This document shows positions 11,407 through 19,572 of a DNA stretch of 64,000 nucleotides, piece by piece. The stretch spans positions 1-64,000 of the IMG/VR virus record IMGVR_UViG_3300046002_005110; one strand, written 5' to 3'. The translations under genes and the position numbers were made by a program. Under the pieces are notes generated by a model. The model made no database searches, was not told the DNA's origin, and saw nothing but the letters and a program-made list of their open reading frames with translations. The DNA is from a virus. Position 1 is the first letter of the stretch. Every line of letters starts with the position of its first letter.

Positions 11407-11748
11407 ATGACTTATAACATAAATATTATAATGCTAAAACAACAATCTATCAGACCCATGTGTAAAGAATGTAATAAATTACCATCAAGACCAAATGGTC
11501 GTAGTGTAAGTGGCTATCAGCGATGGCATACTTTATGCAATCATTGTGCAAAATTAAAATATACCAAAAAGAAAAAAGATTCAAAGTGCAGTATATGTAA
11601 CTTTGAAGCAATTGATAGTTGTCAATTGTGTTTGATTAATAAAGAAACTATCTGCCAAAATTGTAACGCCCTCAGATTGAAAAATATCAAAAAGAGGGCG
11701 GAATTAACAGTAGATGCTACTATTAATTGGGAAGATATTAGATTGTAA
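11407..11748 (+). CDS. Cysteine-rich, zinc-finger-like small protein
   Basis: 113 residues from the first ATG; an internal ATG at 11431 would give 105 and may be the true start, since no strong ribosome site precedes either. The protein has four to five Cys pairs (CKEC, CNHC, CSIC, CQLC, CQNC), in a basic background, the look of stacked zinc ribbons. The final CQNCNALRLK resembles parts of HNH-associated or transcription-related zinc fingers, but no catalytic His-Asn-His is present. It lies alone on plus, facing the minus-strand 315-aa gene, with stops directly adjacent (11748/11749). Orientation against the late genes suggests early expression or a later insertion. Function not known; nucleic-acid binding is inference. 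Confidence 0.65.
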   Translation: MTYNINIIMLKQQSIRPMCKECNKLPSRPNGRSVSGYQRWHTLCNHCAKLKYTKKKKDSKCSICNFEAIDSCQLCLINKETICQNCNALRLKNIKKRAELTVDATINWEDIRL

Positions 11749-12696
11749 TTAGTCTAAATCAACAACCCATCCACCAGTTTTAGAATCAAAATTAGCCATT
11801 AACGTATTACCAGATGCAAATGGAGATGAAACTTTCATAACTGGACGTCCATAATTATCTAATGTAATACTACCAGCTTGAACTGTTTTCATACCTAACT
11901 TCTGACCAGTTCCACTATTGATAAAGTTAACTTCAATATCACCACCACTATCTTCATTCAATGATTCATCAATACCAATATATTTCATGAACTTTTCACG
12001 ACTAAAACGCGGATTTTGTTTTTTGAAAATCTCACAGTGATGATTGGCTAATTCTTTACGCTTGCTTTCATCAGGAATTTCTTTGATAAGTTCGGCTACT
12101 TGACGAAAATCTTTACGACTAGCAGCTTCGTTTAACTCATCATCTACACCATTACAGTTATTCCACCATTCAACGGCTTCTTCTGAACTCATACCATATT
12201 CATCTGCATTTGCCACAAAATCTTCTTTCTCCATAGACATTGCTTGATCTTCAAGATACCGCTTCATAGCGCCTTCATCTAAAGTTTGTGAATTATCATT
12301 TTCACTTTTATTTTTCATTTCTTCTCTAGCATAGTCTCTGAGAATTTCTAAGATAGTTTCACCAGCTTCACCAGTGAAAAACATTCCAGCAAAATCACCA
12401 TGTTCTACACCAAGTGCATCTTGAATACTTAGAGCAGCAGCATCAAGTGCATCATTAGCCAATGTTTCTATATCACTACTAGAACCACTGTCTTCAGATA
12501 CTTCTTTGTCATCACCAGTGACTTTATCACCTAACCATCCACCAATGGCAGCACCTGGTAAACCACCTACCATTGATCCAATTGCTCCGCCGGTTAATGC
12601 TCCGCCAATATCTTCATTTAAATTGATTTTTTTACCTTGATCTACTGCTTCAATTAAATTTAGCATTGATCTCATACGTGTTTGATTGTCTAACAT
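11749..12696 (-). CDS. 315-aa protein, possible internal head protein cut by gp21
   Basis: N-terminal 28 residues are helical, followed by a Gly-rich segment (GGALTGGAIGSMVGGLPGAA, about 31-50) of glycine-zipper type, an acidic linker, a helical middle domain (about 75-185), a basic helical domain (about 192-243, containing RKDFRQVAELIKEIPDESKR), and a beta-rich C-terminus. The domain borders carry LNE at residues 26-28, 188-190 and 246-248. T4-type prohead proteases cut after Leu/Ile-X-Glu, so processing inside the prohead is plausible. A late-promoter-like octamer precedes the gene, and it sits in the same strand and region as the head genes. I do not recognise the family; the head-protein idea is inference. 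Confidence 0.7.
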   Translation of the reverse strand: MLDNQTRMRSMLNLIEAVDQGKKINLNEDIGGALTGGAIGSMVGGLPGAAIGGWLGDKVTGDDKEVSEDSGSSSDIETLANDALDAAALSIQDALGVEHGDFAGMFFTGEAGETILEILRDYAREEMKNKSENDNSQTLDEGAMKRYLEDQAMSMEKEDFVANADEYGMSSEEAVEWWNNCNGVDDELNEAASRKDFRQVAELIKEIPDESKRKELANHHCEIFKKQNPRFSREKFMKYIGIDESLNEDSGGDIEVNFINSGTGQKLGMKTVQAGSITLDNYGRPVMKVSSPFASGNTLMANFDSKTGGWVVDLD

Positions 12697-12718
12697 GATA
12701 GTATCCTATATTATACTG

Positions 12719-12726
12719 TATTTATC
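12719..12726 (-). promoter_or_regulatory. Candidate late promoter GATAAATA for the 315-aa gene
   Basis: GATAAATA on minus, 22 bases upstream of the ATG at 12696, followed by a short A/T-rich leader. Confidence 0.6.
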
Positions 12727-12743
12727 ATTTTCTACCATATTTG

Positions 12744-12772
12744 TTGACATTTAATGAATGACAGTGTATATT
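12744..12772 (+). promoter_or_regulatory. Sigma70-type promoter for the HNH gene
   Basis: -35 TTGACA (12744-12749) is perfect, spacer is 17 bases, and -10 TATATT (12767-12772) has one change from consensus. It lies 33 bases before the HNH start and points away from the late genes, so the endonuclease is probably expressed by unmodified host polymerase. Confidence 0.7.
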
Positions 12773-12805
12773 GAAAAGTAATATTAGTAACAGCGAAAGA
12801 TAAAT

Positions 12806-13543
12806 ATGTTCATGAACCAATTTAACAACACAAAATACACACGATGGTACTATAGTATCATCGAAAAACGAGCCATTTTAGATAAAGACTCTCGTGGTGA
12901 AATACACCATATTATCCCACGGAGTCTAGGAGGAGATGATTCACCAGGTAATCTTGTCAAATTAACTGGACATGATCACGCTTGGTGTCATTGGCTTCTA
13001 ACTAAAATGACCGCTGGAGAAAACAGATCAAAAATGATCTATGCTTTCAATATGATGGGTGTTTATGGAGAACATATGGAACGTCAATCATCATATGCTA
13101 TTGTTCGTGCCTATGAGAAGAATCGGTTAGAATGGAGTAAGAATCATAGCGAAAATATGAAAGGACGAGAACCTTGGAATAAAGGTCTTGATATGAAAGA
13201 TGATCCTCGTTGTAAAGGTGGTGTAAAAAATCGTGGTAAAAAACGTGACCCAAAGGCCAGTGAACAGGCTGCAGCCAAACATAGAGGTAGAAAAAATACC
13301 GAAGAAACAAAAAGTAAAATGAGTATGTCTCAAAAAGGAATACCCAAACCCAAAAGTGATGAATTTAGGTCACAAGTAAGTAAAACATTGACAGGCAAAC
13401 CTAAACGAAAAGGTCACGGTGAATCTGTTGCTGCCGCCAATCGTGGTAGAAAAATCATCAACAAGAACGGAATAGAAAAGAGAGCAATCTCAGATGATCT
13501 TCAATCATATCTTGATGATGGTTGGTCATTAGGTCGGCCATGA
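12806..13543 (+). CDS. HNH homing endonuclease with NUMOD3-like DNA-binding repeats
   Basis: 245 residues. The HNH core is at about 32-62: GEIHHIIPRSLGG, then Asn49 and His56/His58/His62. The following part (about 105-225) has basic repeats of the form K-G-x-x-x-x-x-x-S-x-x (MKGREPWNKG, HRGRKNTEETKSKMS, QKGIPKPKSDEFRSQVS, LTGKPKRKG), typical of NUMOD3 modules of homing endonucleases. The ATG at 12806 overlaps a GATAAATA octamer; ATG at 12812 is an alternative start. It is inserted on the opposite strand between the capsid operon and the 315-aa gene, with its own promoter and a terminator behind it. T4 carries segD next to gene 23, so endonuclease genes are known at this place. Its target is likely the matching region in related phages. 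Confidence 0.88.
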   Translation: MFMNQFNNTKYTRWYYSIIEKRAILDKDSRGEIHHIIPRSLGGDDSPGNLVKLTGHDHAWCHWLLTKMTAGENRSKMIYAFNMMGVYGEHMERQSSYAIVRAYEKNRLEWSKNHSENMKGREPWNKGLDMKDDPRCKGGVKNRGKKRDPKASEQAAAKHRGRKNTEETKSKMSMSQKGIPKPKSDEFRSQVSKTLTGKPKRKGHGESVAAANRGRKIINKNGIEKRAISDDLQSYLDDGWSLGRP

Positions 13544-13560
13544 ATGAAGCGATCAGCGTA

Positions 13561-13587
13561 AAAAAGGGACCCGAAGGTCCCTTTTTT
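13561..13587. terminator. Bidirectional rho-independent terminator
   Basis: A-run, GGGACC, loop CGAA, GGTCCC, T-run. The stem is flanked by A5 on one side and T6 on the other, so it can stop transcription of both the HNH gene (+) and the major capsid gene (-), whose ends face each other here. Confidence 0.9.
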
Positions 13588-13606
13588 ATTATCAATACCA
13601 ATAAAA

Positions 13607-14803
13607 TTATTGGAAACTGATGTTGGTTACAGCTATCTCACCGACATAATCAGCAGCATTACCAAAGCTGGATGCTGTGTTTGTAAGCTCGACGTAGCCG
13701 TATCTCGTCATAAACGAAACGACTGGTTCGAATGTCTGTGGATCTAGAACAACACCACTGCTCATTAATGGAATGTATGGGCAATAGAATGCAGCTGCGT
13801 CTGTTTCTGAAGAACCCTTATAACCAACTAGAACTGGTGTTCCACTTGGAGCATATGAGTCAACGAAAACGCGCATTGCGTTGTTCAATGTACCGACTAA
13901 TTTTGTATTAGTAGGTGCTTCGAATGTACCTTCTGTGGTACGGGCGAAAGCTGATGTTGTAGCAGACTGAAGAACAGTCAACATTTCTGAAGAAACAACA
14001 CACCAGTTACCAGCTCCACGACGAGTACGTTGGGCGATTAGGTTAGCAACACGGTTAATTAGAACAGCTAAAGCAGCGTGTTCGTCACCAACGTATGTAG
14101 CAGTACCAGAAACGGTAGCTTGGTTGTATGTATATTCAGTAGCAGCTAACTGACGTAATGAAAGAAGAATTTCTTGGTCAATTTCAGCAGTAATTTCTTG
14201 TGCTAAAGCGGCCATGATTTCGGCTTCAACGTCGATACCATGCATTGATTGTGCGTCTTGAGCAGCTTCGAATGTCCAACGAGCTTGTAACTTACGGCTC
14301 TTGGCTTCAACAGCTTGACGTAGAATCTGAACACTAATTGCTTTTCCGCCGTTACCTTCAAGAGTAGCGGTTGGAGCTGCAGTATAGCTGTATGCTGTAT
14401 TAACATCAGACTTTGTACGTGAATACGCTTGAGCGATCAAGAATGGTGATAGAGCTTCGTCACCAGCCACAACCGAAGTTTGAGCTGCTGAGTCGTCTGT
14501 CAAGTTTTGAGCATAGCGAACACGTAGTGTATGAATCTGTCCAACTGGACCAGTCATTGGTTGAACACCAATTAACTCGTTAGCGATAACAGTAGGCATA
14601 ACACGGCGGATAACTGGAAGAATGACACGGTTTAGTGTGGCAATATTACCAGCGGTTGTAGTTCCAGCATTACTTTCAGAAAGTAGTTGCTTTTTGGTGT
14701 TTTCTAAAATAACACCCATTGATGAGCGGCGGACGCCTTTGAGACCTTCAAGGAGGGCTTCTTTGGTTTCATTCCAGCGGCTCTCTAATAGTACTTTTGA
14801 CAT
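13607..14803 (-). CDS. 23: Major capsid protein gp23
   Basis: 398 residues of the T4 gp23 family: N-terminal helical pro-region followed by a conserved block (AGNIATLNRVILPVIRRVMP, then ANELIGVQPMTGPVGQIHTL). It is shorter than T4 gp23 (521 residues), lacking much of the insertion domain. LSE at residues 41-43, just before a flexible SNAGTTTAGN segment, fits the Leu/Ile-X-Glu cleavage rule of gp21 and is in the right place to release the pro-region. A strong ribosome site (AGGAGA) precedes the ATG. It is last in the head operon, followed by a bidirectional terminator. It forms the hexamers of the shell. No vertex paralogue gp24 is in this window. Confidence 0.95.
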   Translation of the reverse strand: MSKVLLESRWNETKEALLEGLKGVRRSSMGVILENTKKQLLSESNAGTTTAGNIATLNRVILPVIRRVMPTVIANELIGVQPMTGPVGQIHTLRVRYAQNLTDDSAAQTSVVAGDEALSPFLIAQAYSRTKSDVNTAYSYTAAPTATLEGNGGKAISVQILRQAVEAKSRKLQARWTFEAAQDAQSMHGIDVEAEIMAALAQEITAEIDQEILLSLRQLAATEYTYNQATVSGTATYVGDEHAALAVLINRVANLIAQRTRRGAGNWCVVSSEMLTVLQSATTSAFARTTEGTFEAPTNTKLVGTLNNAMRVFVDSYAPSGTPVLVGYKGSSETDAAAFYCPYIPLMSSGVVLDPQTFEPVVSFMTRYGYVELTNTASSFGNAADYVGEIAVTNISFQ

Positions 14804-14832
14804 TTAATTATCTCCTGTTAATAGTATGTCGA

Positions 14833-15936
14833 TTAAAGCCCTGCCAGACGCTTGATATCAATCACGTTATCACGTTCTTGGGTCTCAACTTCTGTTTTCT
14901 TGGCAGATTTATCACCAGTAATTGCTACACTTTCAGAAACCATTTGTTTTTTAGCAACTGGTCTTTGTTCTGTTAATGTATTCAATACTGCTGGTAGATA
15001 CTTGTCGAATGCGCCTTTCAATTTTGGTGTTTGGACGCTTTCTAGTAAGTTCTTCATTACTTGGGCTTTGTCTTCATTTAGTGTTCCGAGTAATTCACTC
15101 ATAGTACGTTCACGAAGGTTACTTTCTTTAATAATGCGAACTTCACGGTTTTTACTTTCTACTAAACGTTGTGATTGTTTAGCATTTTCGATAGATTCAG
15201 CTAATTGTTGATCTTTTTGATCTAAAATTGCAAGAAGTTTACGTGTCTCTGCTTTTTCGTTCAAATGTGTTGAACTAAATTCAGCGGCAAAGGCTTCGAA
15301 CAAACGACGACCGAAAGTGTTTTCATTTGCACTCTTAATGTCTTCTTTCAATTGACTGATTTCGCCTGTTAAATGTGTACTGATTGCTGAACTAACTTTT
15401 TTGGCACTTTCAGCTACAAATTTAGCTTTAAGTGAATCAAGTTGGTGTTTAGCTTCTGCAACTAATTTGACCTTGGCTTCTACTACTGCACGTTTATCAG
15501 TTTCAAATTCTCCAATTTCGCGGGCTAGAGCTGTTACTACGAATTGTTCTAGTTTACCACGAGCTTCCATTTGAACTTTACGATCATTACGTAATTCTTT
15601 GATTTCTTCGGCTAGTTTAGTAACCATAAATTCATTGAATTTTTGTACATTTTCACGTAATTTGACTTGTGCTTTGACACGGTCTTCATTCATTGCTTGT
15701 CTTTCTGTTTGAAATTCTGTAATTTCACCAGTTAGACCTTCAGTAACCATCTTATCAAGGGCTTCTACCATTACGTTCTTGTCATGCTCATATTTCTGTG
15801 CGAATTCCTCACGGAGTTCTGAACGAACTTGTTCGCGAGCTTCGTTTAATTTTACTTCCCATGCCTCATTAATGGCTTGGGCTGTATCTTCAGTAACGAT
15901 TCCGCTTTCAAGTAATGGTTTGATGGCATCAAACAT
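14833..15936 (-). CDS. 22: Prohead core scaffold protein gp22
   Basis: 367 residues, almost all charged helix and probable coiled coil from residue about 15 to 300, with many Glu, Lys, Arg and Gln. The C-terminal tail is VIDIKRLAGL, like the end of gp22-type scaffolds that touches the shell. Several Leu/Ile-X-Glu sites (AINEAW, KLNEAR, HLNEKA, TLNEDK) fit its degradation by gp21 during maturation. A ribosome site AAAGGGGA lies upstream. Its position between gp21 and gp23 is the T4 order. It builds the inner core on which gp23 assembles. Confidence 0.9.
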   Translation of the reverse strand: MFDAIKPLLESGIVTEDTAQAINEAWEVKLNEAREQVRSELREEFAQKYEHDKNVMVEALDKMVTEGLTGEITEFQTERQAMNEDRVKAQVKLRENVQKFNEFMVTKLAEEIKELRNDRKVQMEARGKLEQFVVTALAREIGEFETDKRAVVEAKVKLVAEAKHQLDSLKAKFVAESAKKVSSAISTHLTGEISQLKEDIKSANENTFGRRLFEAFAAEFSSTHLNEKAETRKLLAILDQKDQQLAESIENAKQSQRLVESKNREVRIIKESNLRERTMSELLGTLNEDKAQVMKNLLESVQTPKLKGAFDKYLPAVLNTLTEQRPVAKKQMVSESVAITGDKSAKKTEVETQERDNVIDIKRLAGL

Positions 15937-15947
15937 TGATATCCCCT

Positions 15948-16589
15948 TTAAATTTTTAAGTCCTTGATAAGACGAGTTACCTCTTCTTTCAAGAATTTTT
16001 GGACTTTAGCATCCTTGTCCAAATTTGTACCTTTTAAGTTTTCTAGTACACGATGACCATTTTTCATGTTCATGAGTCCTTCATAGATTGCTTTTGGGTA
16101 TGCATTTGGAGCACTGGGTTGTGCCACGATGTCCACAGTGACTATTTCAAAATCACTGACTTTGCCTGTAGCTTCATCAACGTTACCGCTGCCTCTGCTA
16201 CTAACGCCGAGTTTGACTCCATTCTCTAACATGGTGGCAGCTAACTGTCCCATTGGAGTTGGAATAATTTTTAATTTACCGAAACCATTAGCGCCATCCA
16301 TCCACATTTCTGTGATGATATGACTAACTCTATCTAGATTTATTTTCAAATCATCTGGATGATCGATTTCACCCAATACTGAGTTTCCATTTCGGATTTG
16401 TTCGTTTAAAGTTACAACGGCTTGTTCAATTTCAGGAACGGGGTAAACACGCTCATTTGCGTTCTTCACCCCCCCCTGGATAAAAATTCCTCTCATATAA
16501 AGAGATTTTTTATCACCTTCTTCCTTAACTGATTCGACTATGAGGTTCGCTCTGTCGAATGTTAAGTTCTCTCTAAGATACAAAGCCAT
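15948..16589 (-). CDS. 21: Prohead core protease gp21
   Basis: 213 residues of the T4 prohead serine protease family (herpes assemblin-like fold). The conserved His is in GEIDHP (His77) and the nucleophile in GVSSRGSG (Ser130 or Ser131), with a later acidic stretch VTVDIVAQPSAPNAYP also typical. It cleaves scaffold, core proteins and gp23 after Leu/Ile-X-Glu. Its stop is 11 bases from the gp22 start, in one operon with it. The protein has the family's usual length and all visible key residues, so it should be active. Confidence 0.93.
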   Translation of the reverse strand: MALYLRENLTFDRANLIVESVKEEGDKKSLYMRGIFIQGGVKNANERVYPVPEIEQAVVTLNEQIRNGNSVLGEIDHPDDLKINLDRVSHIITEMWMDGANGFGKLKIIPTPMGQLAATMLENGVKLGVSSRGSGNVDEATGKVSDFEIVTVDIVAQPSAPNAYPKAIYEGLMNMKNGHRVLENLKGTNLDKDAKVQKFLKEEVTRLIKDLKI

Positions 16590-16603
16590 TTATACCTTAT
16601 CCT

Positions 16604-17425
16604 TTAGATTCTACGCTTGGTAGTGCGACGGCTTTCTGGAACCGCACTGCGCTCATTTGTACCACTAGCCTGTGTTTTAGTTGGCTTAGGAGCACTTTCA
16701 CCCTTACCTGAACCGTTGCTAGCATCGCCACCAACTTTGTTCTTGAATGATCCAGCACCTTTAACTTCTGTTTCGCCTTTAGCGCCATAATTTGTTGGCT
16801 TCTTTGGGCTAGTAGGAACTGATTCTGAACTACCACTAAAGTTAACTGGCTTTGATGCCATTCCTTTTTGACCACTGTTAGCGTCTACTGTGCTTTTCTT
16901 TGATGAACCATCGGCTCCGTCAGTATGTGTTACTGAAACCTTTTTTAATTCAACGGCTTCCATAACGTCACTTTCTTCGTCGCCTTCTTCGCTACCAAAT
17001 TCTTCTTCGCCAGCTTCTTCATCACCACCAAATTCTTGTTCAAATTCGGCCATTAATTGATCAAGTTTGTCTTCAAGATCAACAACCCGATCTTCAAGTT
17101 CTTCTTCTTCGTATTCTTCACCTTCTTCGTCACTGTCTAGTTCAACTTCATCGTCAAACTCAACATCGCCATCTTCACCATCAACATCATAGTCACCTTC
17201 AATTTCTTCGTCATCTAGGAATTCATCATCTTCCATCATTCCATCCATGCCTTCTTCTTCAGAAGTAACTTCGTCAACAAAACCACTGGTCATGTCTTCG
17301 TTAATCAGTGATTCATAAATATCGCGTGATTTTTCAACTACGATTTCGTGAAATAATTGTTCCGCTTTCTCATTGTCTTCATTGATAATAAGATCAATAA
17401 GTTTTTCAAATTTTGCTGTAGACAT
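16604..17425 (-). CDS. Acidic prohead core protein (gp68 position)
   Basis: 273 residues in three parts: helical N-terminus (about 1-45, KFEKLIDLIINEDNEKAEQL), extremely acidic middle (about 50-150, runs of Glu and Asp, including a short coiled coil LEDRVVDLEDKLDQLMAEF), and a Ser/Lys/Gly-rich basic tail ending RRTTKRRI. A strong ribosome site AAGGAG precedes the ATG. It lies between gp20 and gp21, where T4 has the core proteins gp67 and gp68. INED motifs near the N-terminus could be gp21 cut sites. Likely a prohead core component, though longer than either T4 protein; homology was not shown. Confidence 0.75.
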   Translation of the reverse strand: MSTAKFEKLIDLIINEDNEKAEQLFHEIVVEKSRDIYESLINEDMTSGFVDEVTSEEEGMDGMMEDDEFLDDEEIEGDYDVDGEDGDVEFDDEVELDSDEEGEEYEEEELEDRVVDLEDKLDQLMAEFEQEFGGDEEAGEEEFGSEEGDEESDVMEAVELKKVSVTHTDGADGSSKKSTVDANSGQKGMASKPVNFSGSSESVPTSPKKPTNYGAKGETEVKGAGSFKNKVGGDASNGSGKGESAPKPTKTQASGTNERSAVPESRRTTKRRI

Positions 17426-17459
17426 TTAAAATCTCCTTATGTAAATGGCTTTGTATTAA

Positions 17460-17467
17460 TATTTAGC
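17460..17467 (-). promoter_or_regulatory. Candidate late promoter GCTAAATA within the head operon
   Basis: GCTAAATA on minus, 34 bases before the start of the 273-aa core protein. Variant of the GATAAATA octamer. Confidence 0.5.
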
Positions 17468-17532
17468 GAATAGCCAAAAAAATAGCGTAATATGTACGCA
17501 TTTTATGTGTTTTTTAAATATATAATATAGAT

Positions 17533-17757
17533 TTACAAACCGCCACCTTCGGCTGGTGGAGCACCATATTGTTTTCTGATGTTTTTTAAATCAATCGCTC
17601 GTTCATAACTTTGAACTTCGTTCATTTTACGAATCTTGGATATCATACCAAGTGTTAATTTGGTTTTGCGTGACTCGCCCCATTCTGGTTGAGATTTATC
17701 ATCTTCAACATCTTGCCAACCTTGAGGCGCGGGGTTATAAAATTCTGTTAGATACAT
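17533..17757 (-). CDS. Small head protein (gp67 position)
   Basis: 74 residues: an aromatic/acidic N-terminus (MYLTEFYNPAPQGWQDVEDD), a basic helix (KTKLTLGMISKIRKMNEVQS) and a Gly-rich end. It follows the portal gene on the same strand and precedes the acidic core protein. In T4 this slot is gene 67 (80 residues, prohead core). Size and place fit; sequence similarity to gp67 is not evident to me. A GATAAATA octamer lies 5 bases before its ATG. Confidence 0.7.
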   Translation of the reverse strand: MYLTEFYNPAPQGWQDVEDDKSQPEWGESRKTKLTLGMISKIRKMNEVQSYERAIDLKNIRKQYGAPPAEGGGL

Positions 17758-17762
17758 AATAT

Positions 17763-17770
17763 TATTTATC
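17763..17770 (-). promoter_or_regulatory. Candidate late promoter GATAAATA before the gp67-position gene
   Basis: GATAAATA on minus in the 15-base gap between the portal stop and the 74-aa gene; the transcript would have almost no leader for that gene but would also serve the downstream head genes. Confidence 0.45.
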
Positions 17771-17772
17771 TT

Positions 17773-19542
17773 TTATGCCGGTGGGGGAGTTGCCAATGCA
17801 CCCGGACTGGCAGTTTGATCATTGGCACCAACTGGTGCAGGAACTTCTGGAGCCATAGCATCTTCTCCTTCAGCATCACTTTCAATATTGTCGGCAGTTT
17901 CCAAATCACTATCAATATCACCAGTACTAATACCAACACTACGTAAATCAGAACCTTTGGCTTCTTGATCTTCTGGCTCAGATTTCTCTTCTTTCCATAA
18001 TTTCTGATTTTCTTTGATTTCTTCTTGACTTAATCCCAAGAATCTTTCCATGGCAAATCTAATACTCATATATGGTAACGCTGCCATAGTAGTAAATGTT
18101 TGAACTCTAGATGTATCCAATTCTGATTGACGATAACTAGCAAAGTTTTGTGGTGGAGTAAAGTGAATATCAAACAATCCACTATCAATATTAAATCCTC
18201 TCCAACGCATAAACAATTTAAACTCTTCATTGAGTTTTTTGCTCATATAACCTTGTAATCTCTCACAATACTTATTGAATCTAAACTCTTGAATCATAGC
18301 GGTACCAACACGACCATCACTTAATGGTGTTGGATTATCTTCTGGTCCAGTTGGCAAGTAACTACTTGGCACACGTAAACCACGAGCTAATCTGTTGTTG
18401 AAGTAACGTAAGTCATCAATCTCACCCAAGTTTTGTCCACCAGGCATAAGTTCTACACTAGATCCACGTCCATCGGCTGTTACTGGAAAGAAATAATCTT
18501 CATTTGTTGACAATGGATTGTAAGTAGCATCAACAATACTTTGACCACCTTGAATACTTGGAATTCTACGTTGATGAATTTCATCTTTAATACGATTAAC
18601 AAATGCCATAGCCATATTACTTGGCATGTTACCAACGTCAATCTTAAAAATTCTACGTTCTGGTGCTCGTTGAACACGATAGATTAGAACTGCATCTTCT
18701 AACAATTCTTTTTGTTTATAAACTTTAAAAATGTTTTCTAGTACACTTTGACCAAATGGCCAATAACGATCAAGACCTTCTGTCAATGATAGATGTACTA
18801 CATGTTTGGCATCAATTGCCATTTCATTAACACCCAAACTAAAACGTGTACCTGTTGTTCCGTATGGTTCATTTGGTACTGTATATGAATATGGTGCACT
18901 GTATCCTGCAGTTGGTGGTTGTGCTTGAAAGTCTGTACTAGTCTTTTCTGCTACAGTTAAATTTTGTAAATTTGGATTGATATCTTTAACTACATATTGT
19001 TCTGGTAATTTACCTGCACTTTCGTTTACGATAACTTTAACTACTTTAGTTGGATCAACCCAAAACAATTTGAATGTTTCTGGATCACGTAGAAATACTT
19101 GATCACCATATTTTACAGTGTTTCTAAATATTTTGAATGCTCTGACATCCATTTCATTTAATTTACACCATTGTTGTAATTGTTTACCAATCAACTCTAC
19201 TTCAGTTTGTGTTGGTTCCCCATTAAAATGAATATCAAATGGAGTTTTGTTATGTTCATTTAACTGTGTAGAAAATTCACTTAGAATATCTAAACATCCA
19301 TTGATTTCCGGATCACAATCCATCATTTCATATTGATTATATCGTTCAATACGGTTTGGATGTCCGGTATATACTTCTGGTAGACGACTTTGATAGTTTC
19401 TAAAGGCAAAATTATTATCCCAACCACCTGTTGGTTTTTGATTCATACCTGCGCCGCCATTCCAGGAACCTTCGTTACTGTTGGCGCCTGAAATTGGACT
19501 CAGTGATCCGTGTTTATTGGTAAATTTTTTCTTGTATGACAT
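17773..19542 (-). CDS. 20: Portal vertex protein gp20
   Basis: 589 residues of the T4 portal family. Typical segments: N-terminal RIERYNQYEMMDCDPEINGC with a following helical part, FLRDPETFKLFWVDPTKV, VHLSLTEGLDRYWPFGQSVL, RAPERRIFKIDVGNMPSNMA, and RGLRVPSSYLPTGPEDN. The C-terminal 80 residues are acidic and Pro/Ala-rich. The dodecamer is the DNA entry channel and the nucleation site for prohead assembly. It heads the head-gene operon in T4 order. The ribosome site is weak (GAGA), and a late-promoter-like octamer lies 20 bases upstream. Confidence 0.95.
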   Translation of the reverse strand: MSYKKKFTNKHGSLSPISGANSNEGSWNGGAGMNQKPTGGWDNNFAFRNYQSRLPEVYTGHPNRIERYNQYEMMDCDPEINGCLDILSEFSTQLNEHNKTPFDIHFNGEPTQTEVELIGKQLQQWCKLNEMDVRAFKIFRNTVKYGDQVFLRDPETFKLFWVDPTKVVKVIVNESAGKLPEQYVVKDINPNLQNLTVAEKTSTDFQAQPPTAGYSAPYSYTVPNEPYGTTGTRFSLGVNEMAIDAKHVVHLSLTEGLDRYWPFGQSVLENIFKVYKQKELLEDAVLIYRVQRAPERRIFKIDVGNMPSNMAMAFVNRIKDEIHQRRIPSIQGGQSIVDATYNPLSTNEDYFFPVTADGRGSSVELMPGGQNLGEIDDLRYFNNRLARGLRVPSSYLPTGPEDNPTPLSDGRVGTAMIQEFRFNKYCERLQGYMSKKLNEEFKLFMRWRGFNIDSGLFDIHFTPPQNFASYRQSELDTSRVQTFTTMAALPYMSIRFAMERFLGLSQEEIKENQKLWKEEKSEPEDQEAKGSDLRSVGISTGDIDSDLETADNIESDAEGEDAMAPEVPAPVGANDQTASPGALATPPPA

Positions 19543-19562
19543 ATCTCGTTTTCAATGTCTAG

Positions 19563-19570
19563 TATTTATC
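19563..19570 (-). promoter_or_regulatory. Candidate late promoter GATAAATA for gp20
   Basis: GATAAATA on minus, 20 bases upstream of the portal ATG, just past the stop of the tape-measure-like gene. Confidence 0.6.
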
Positions 19571-19572
19571 TA

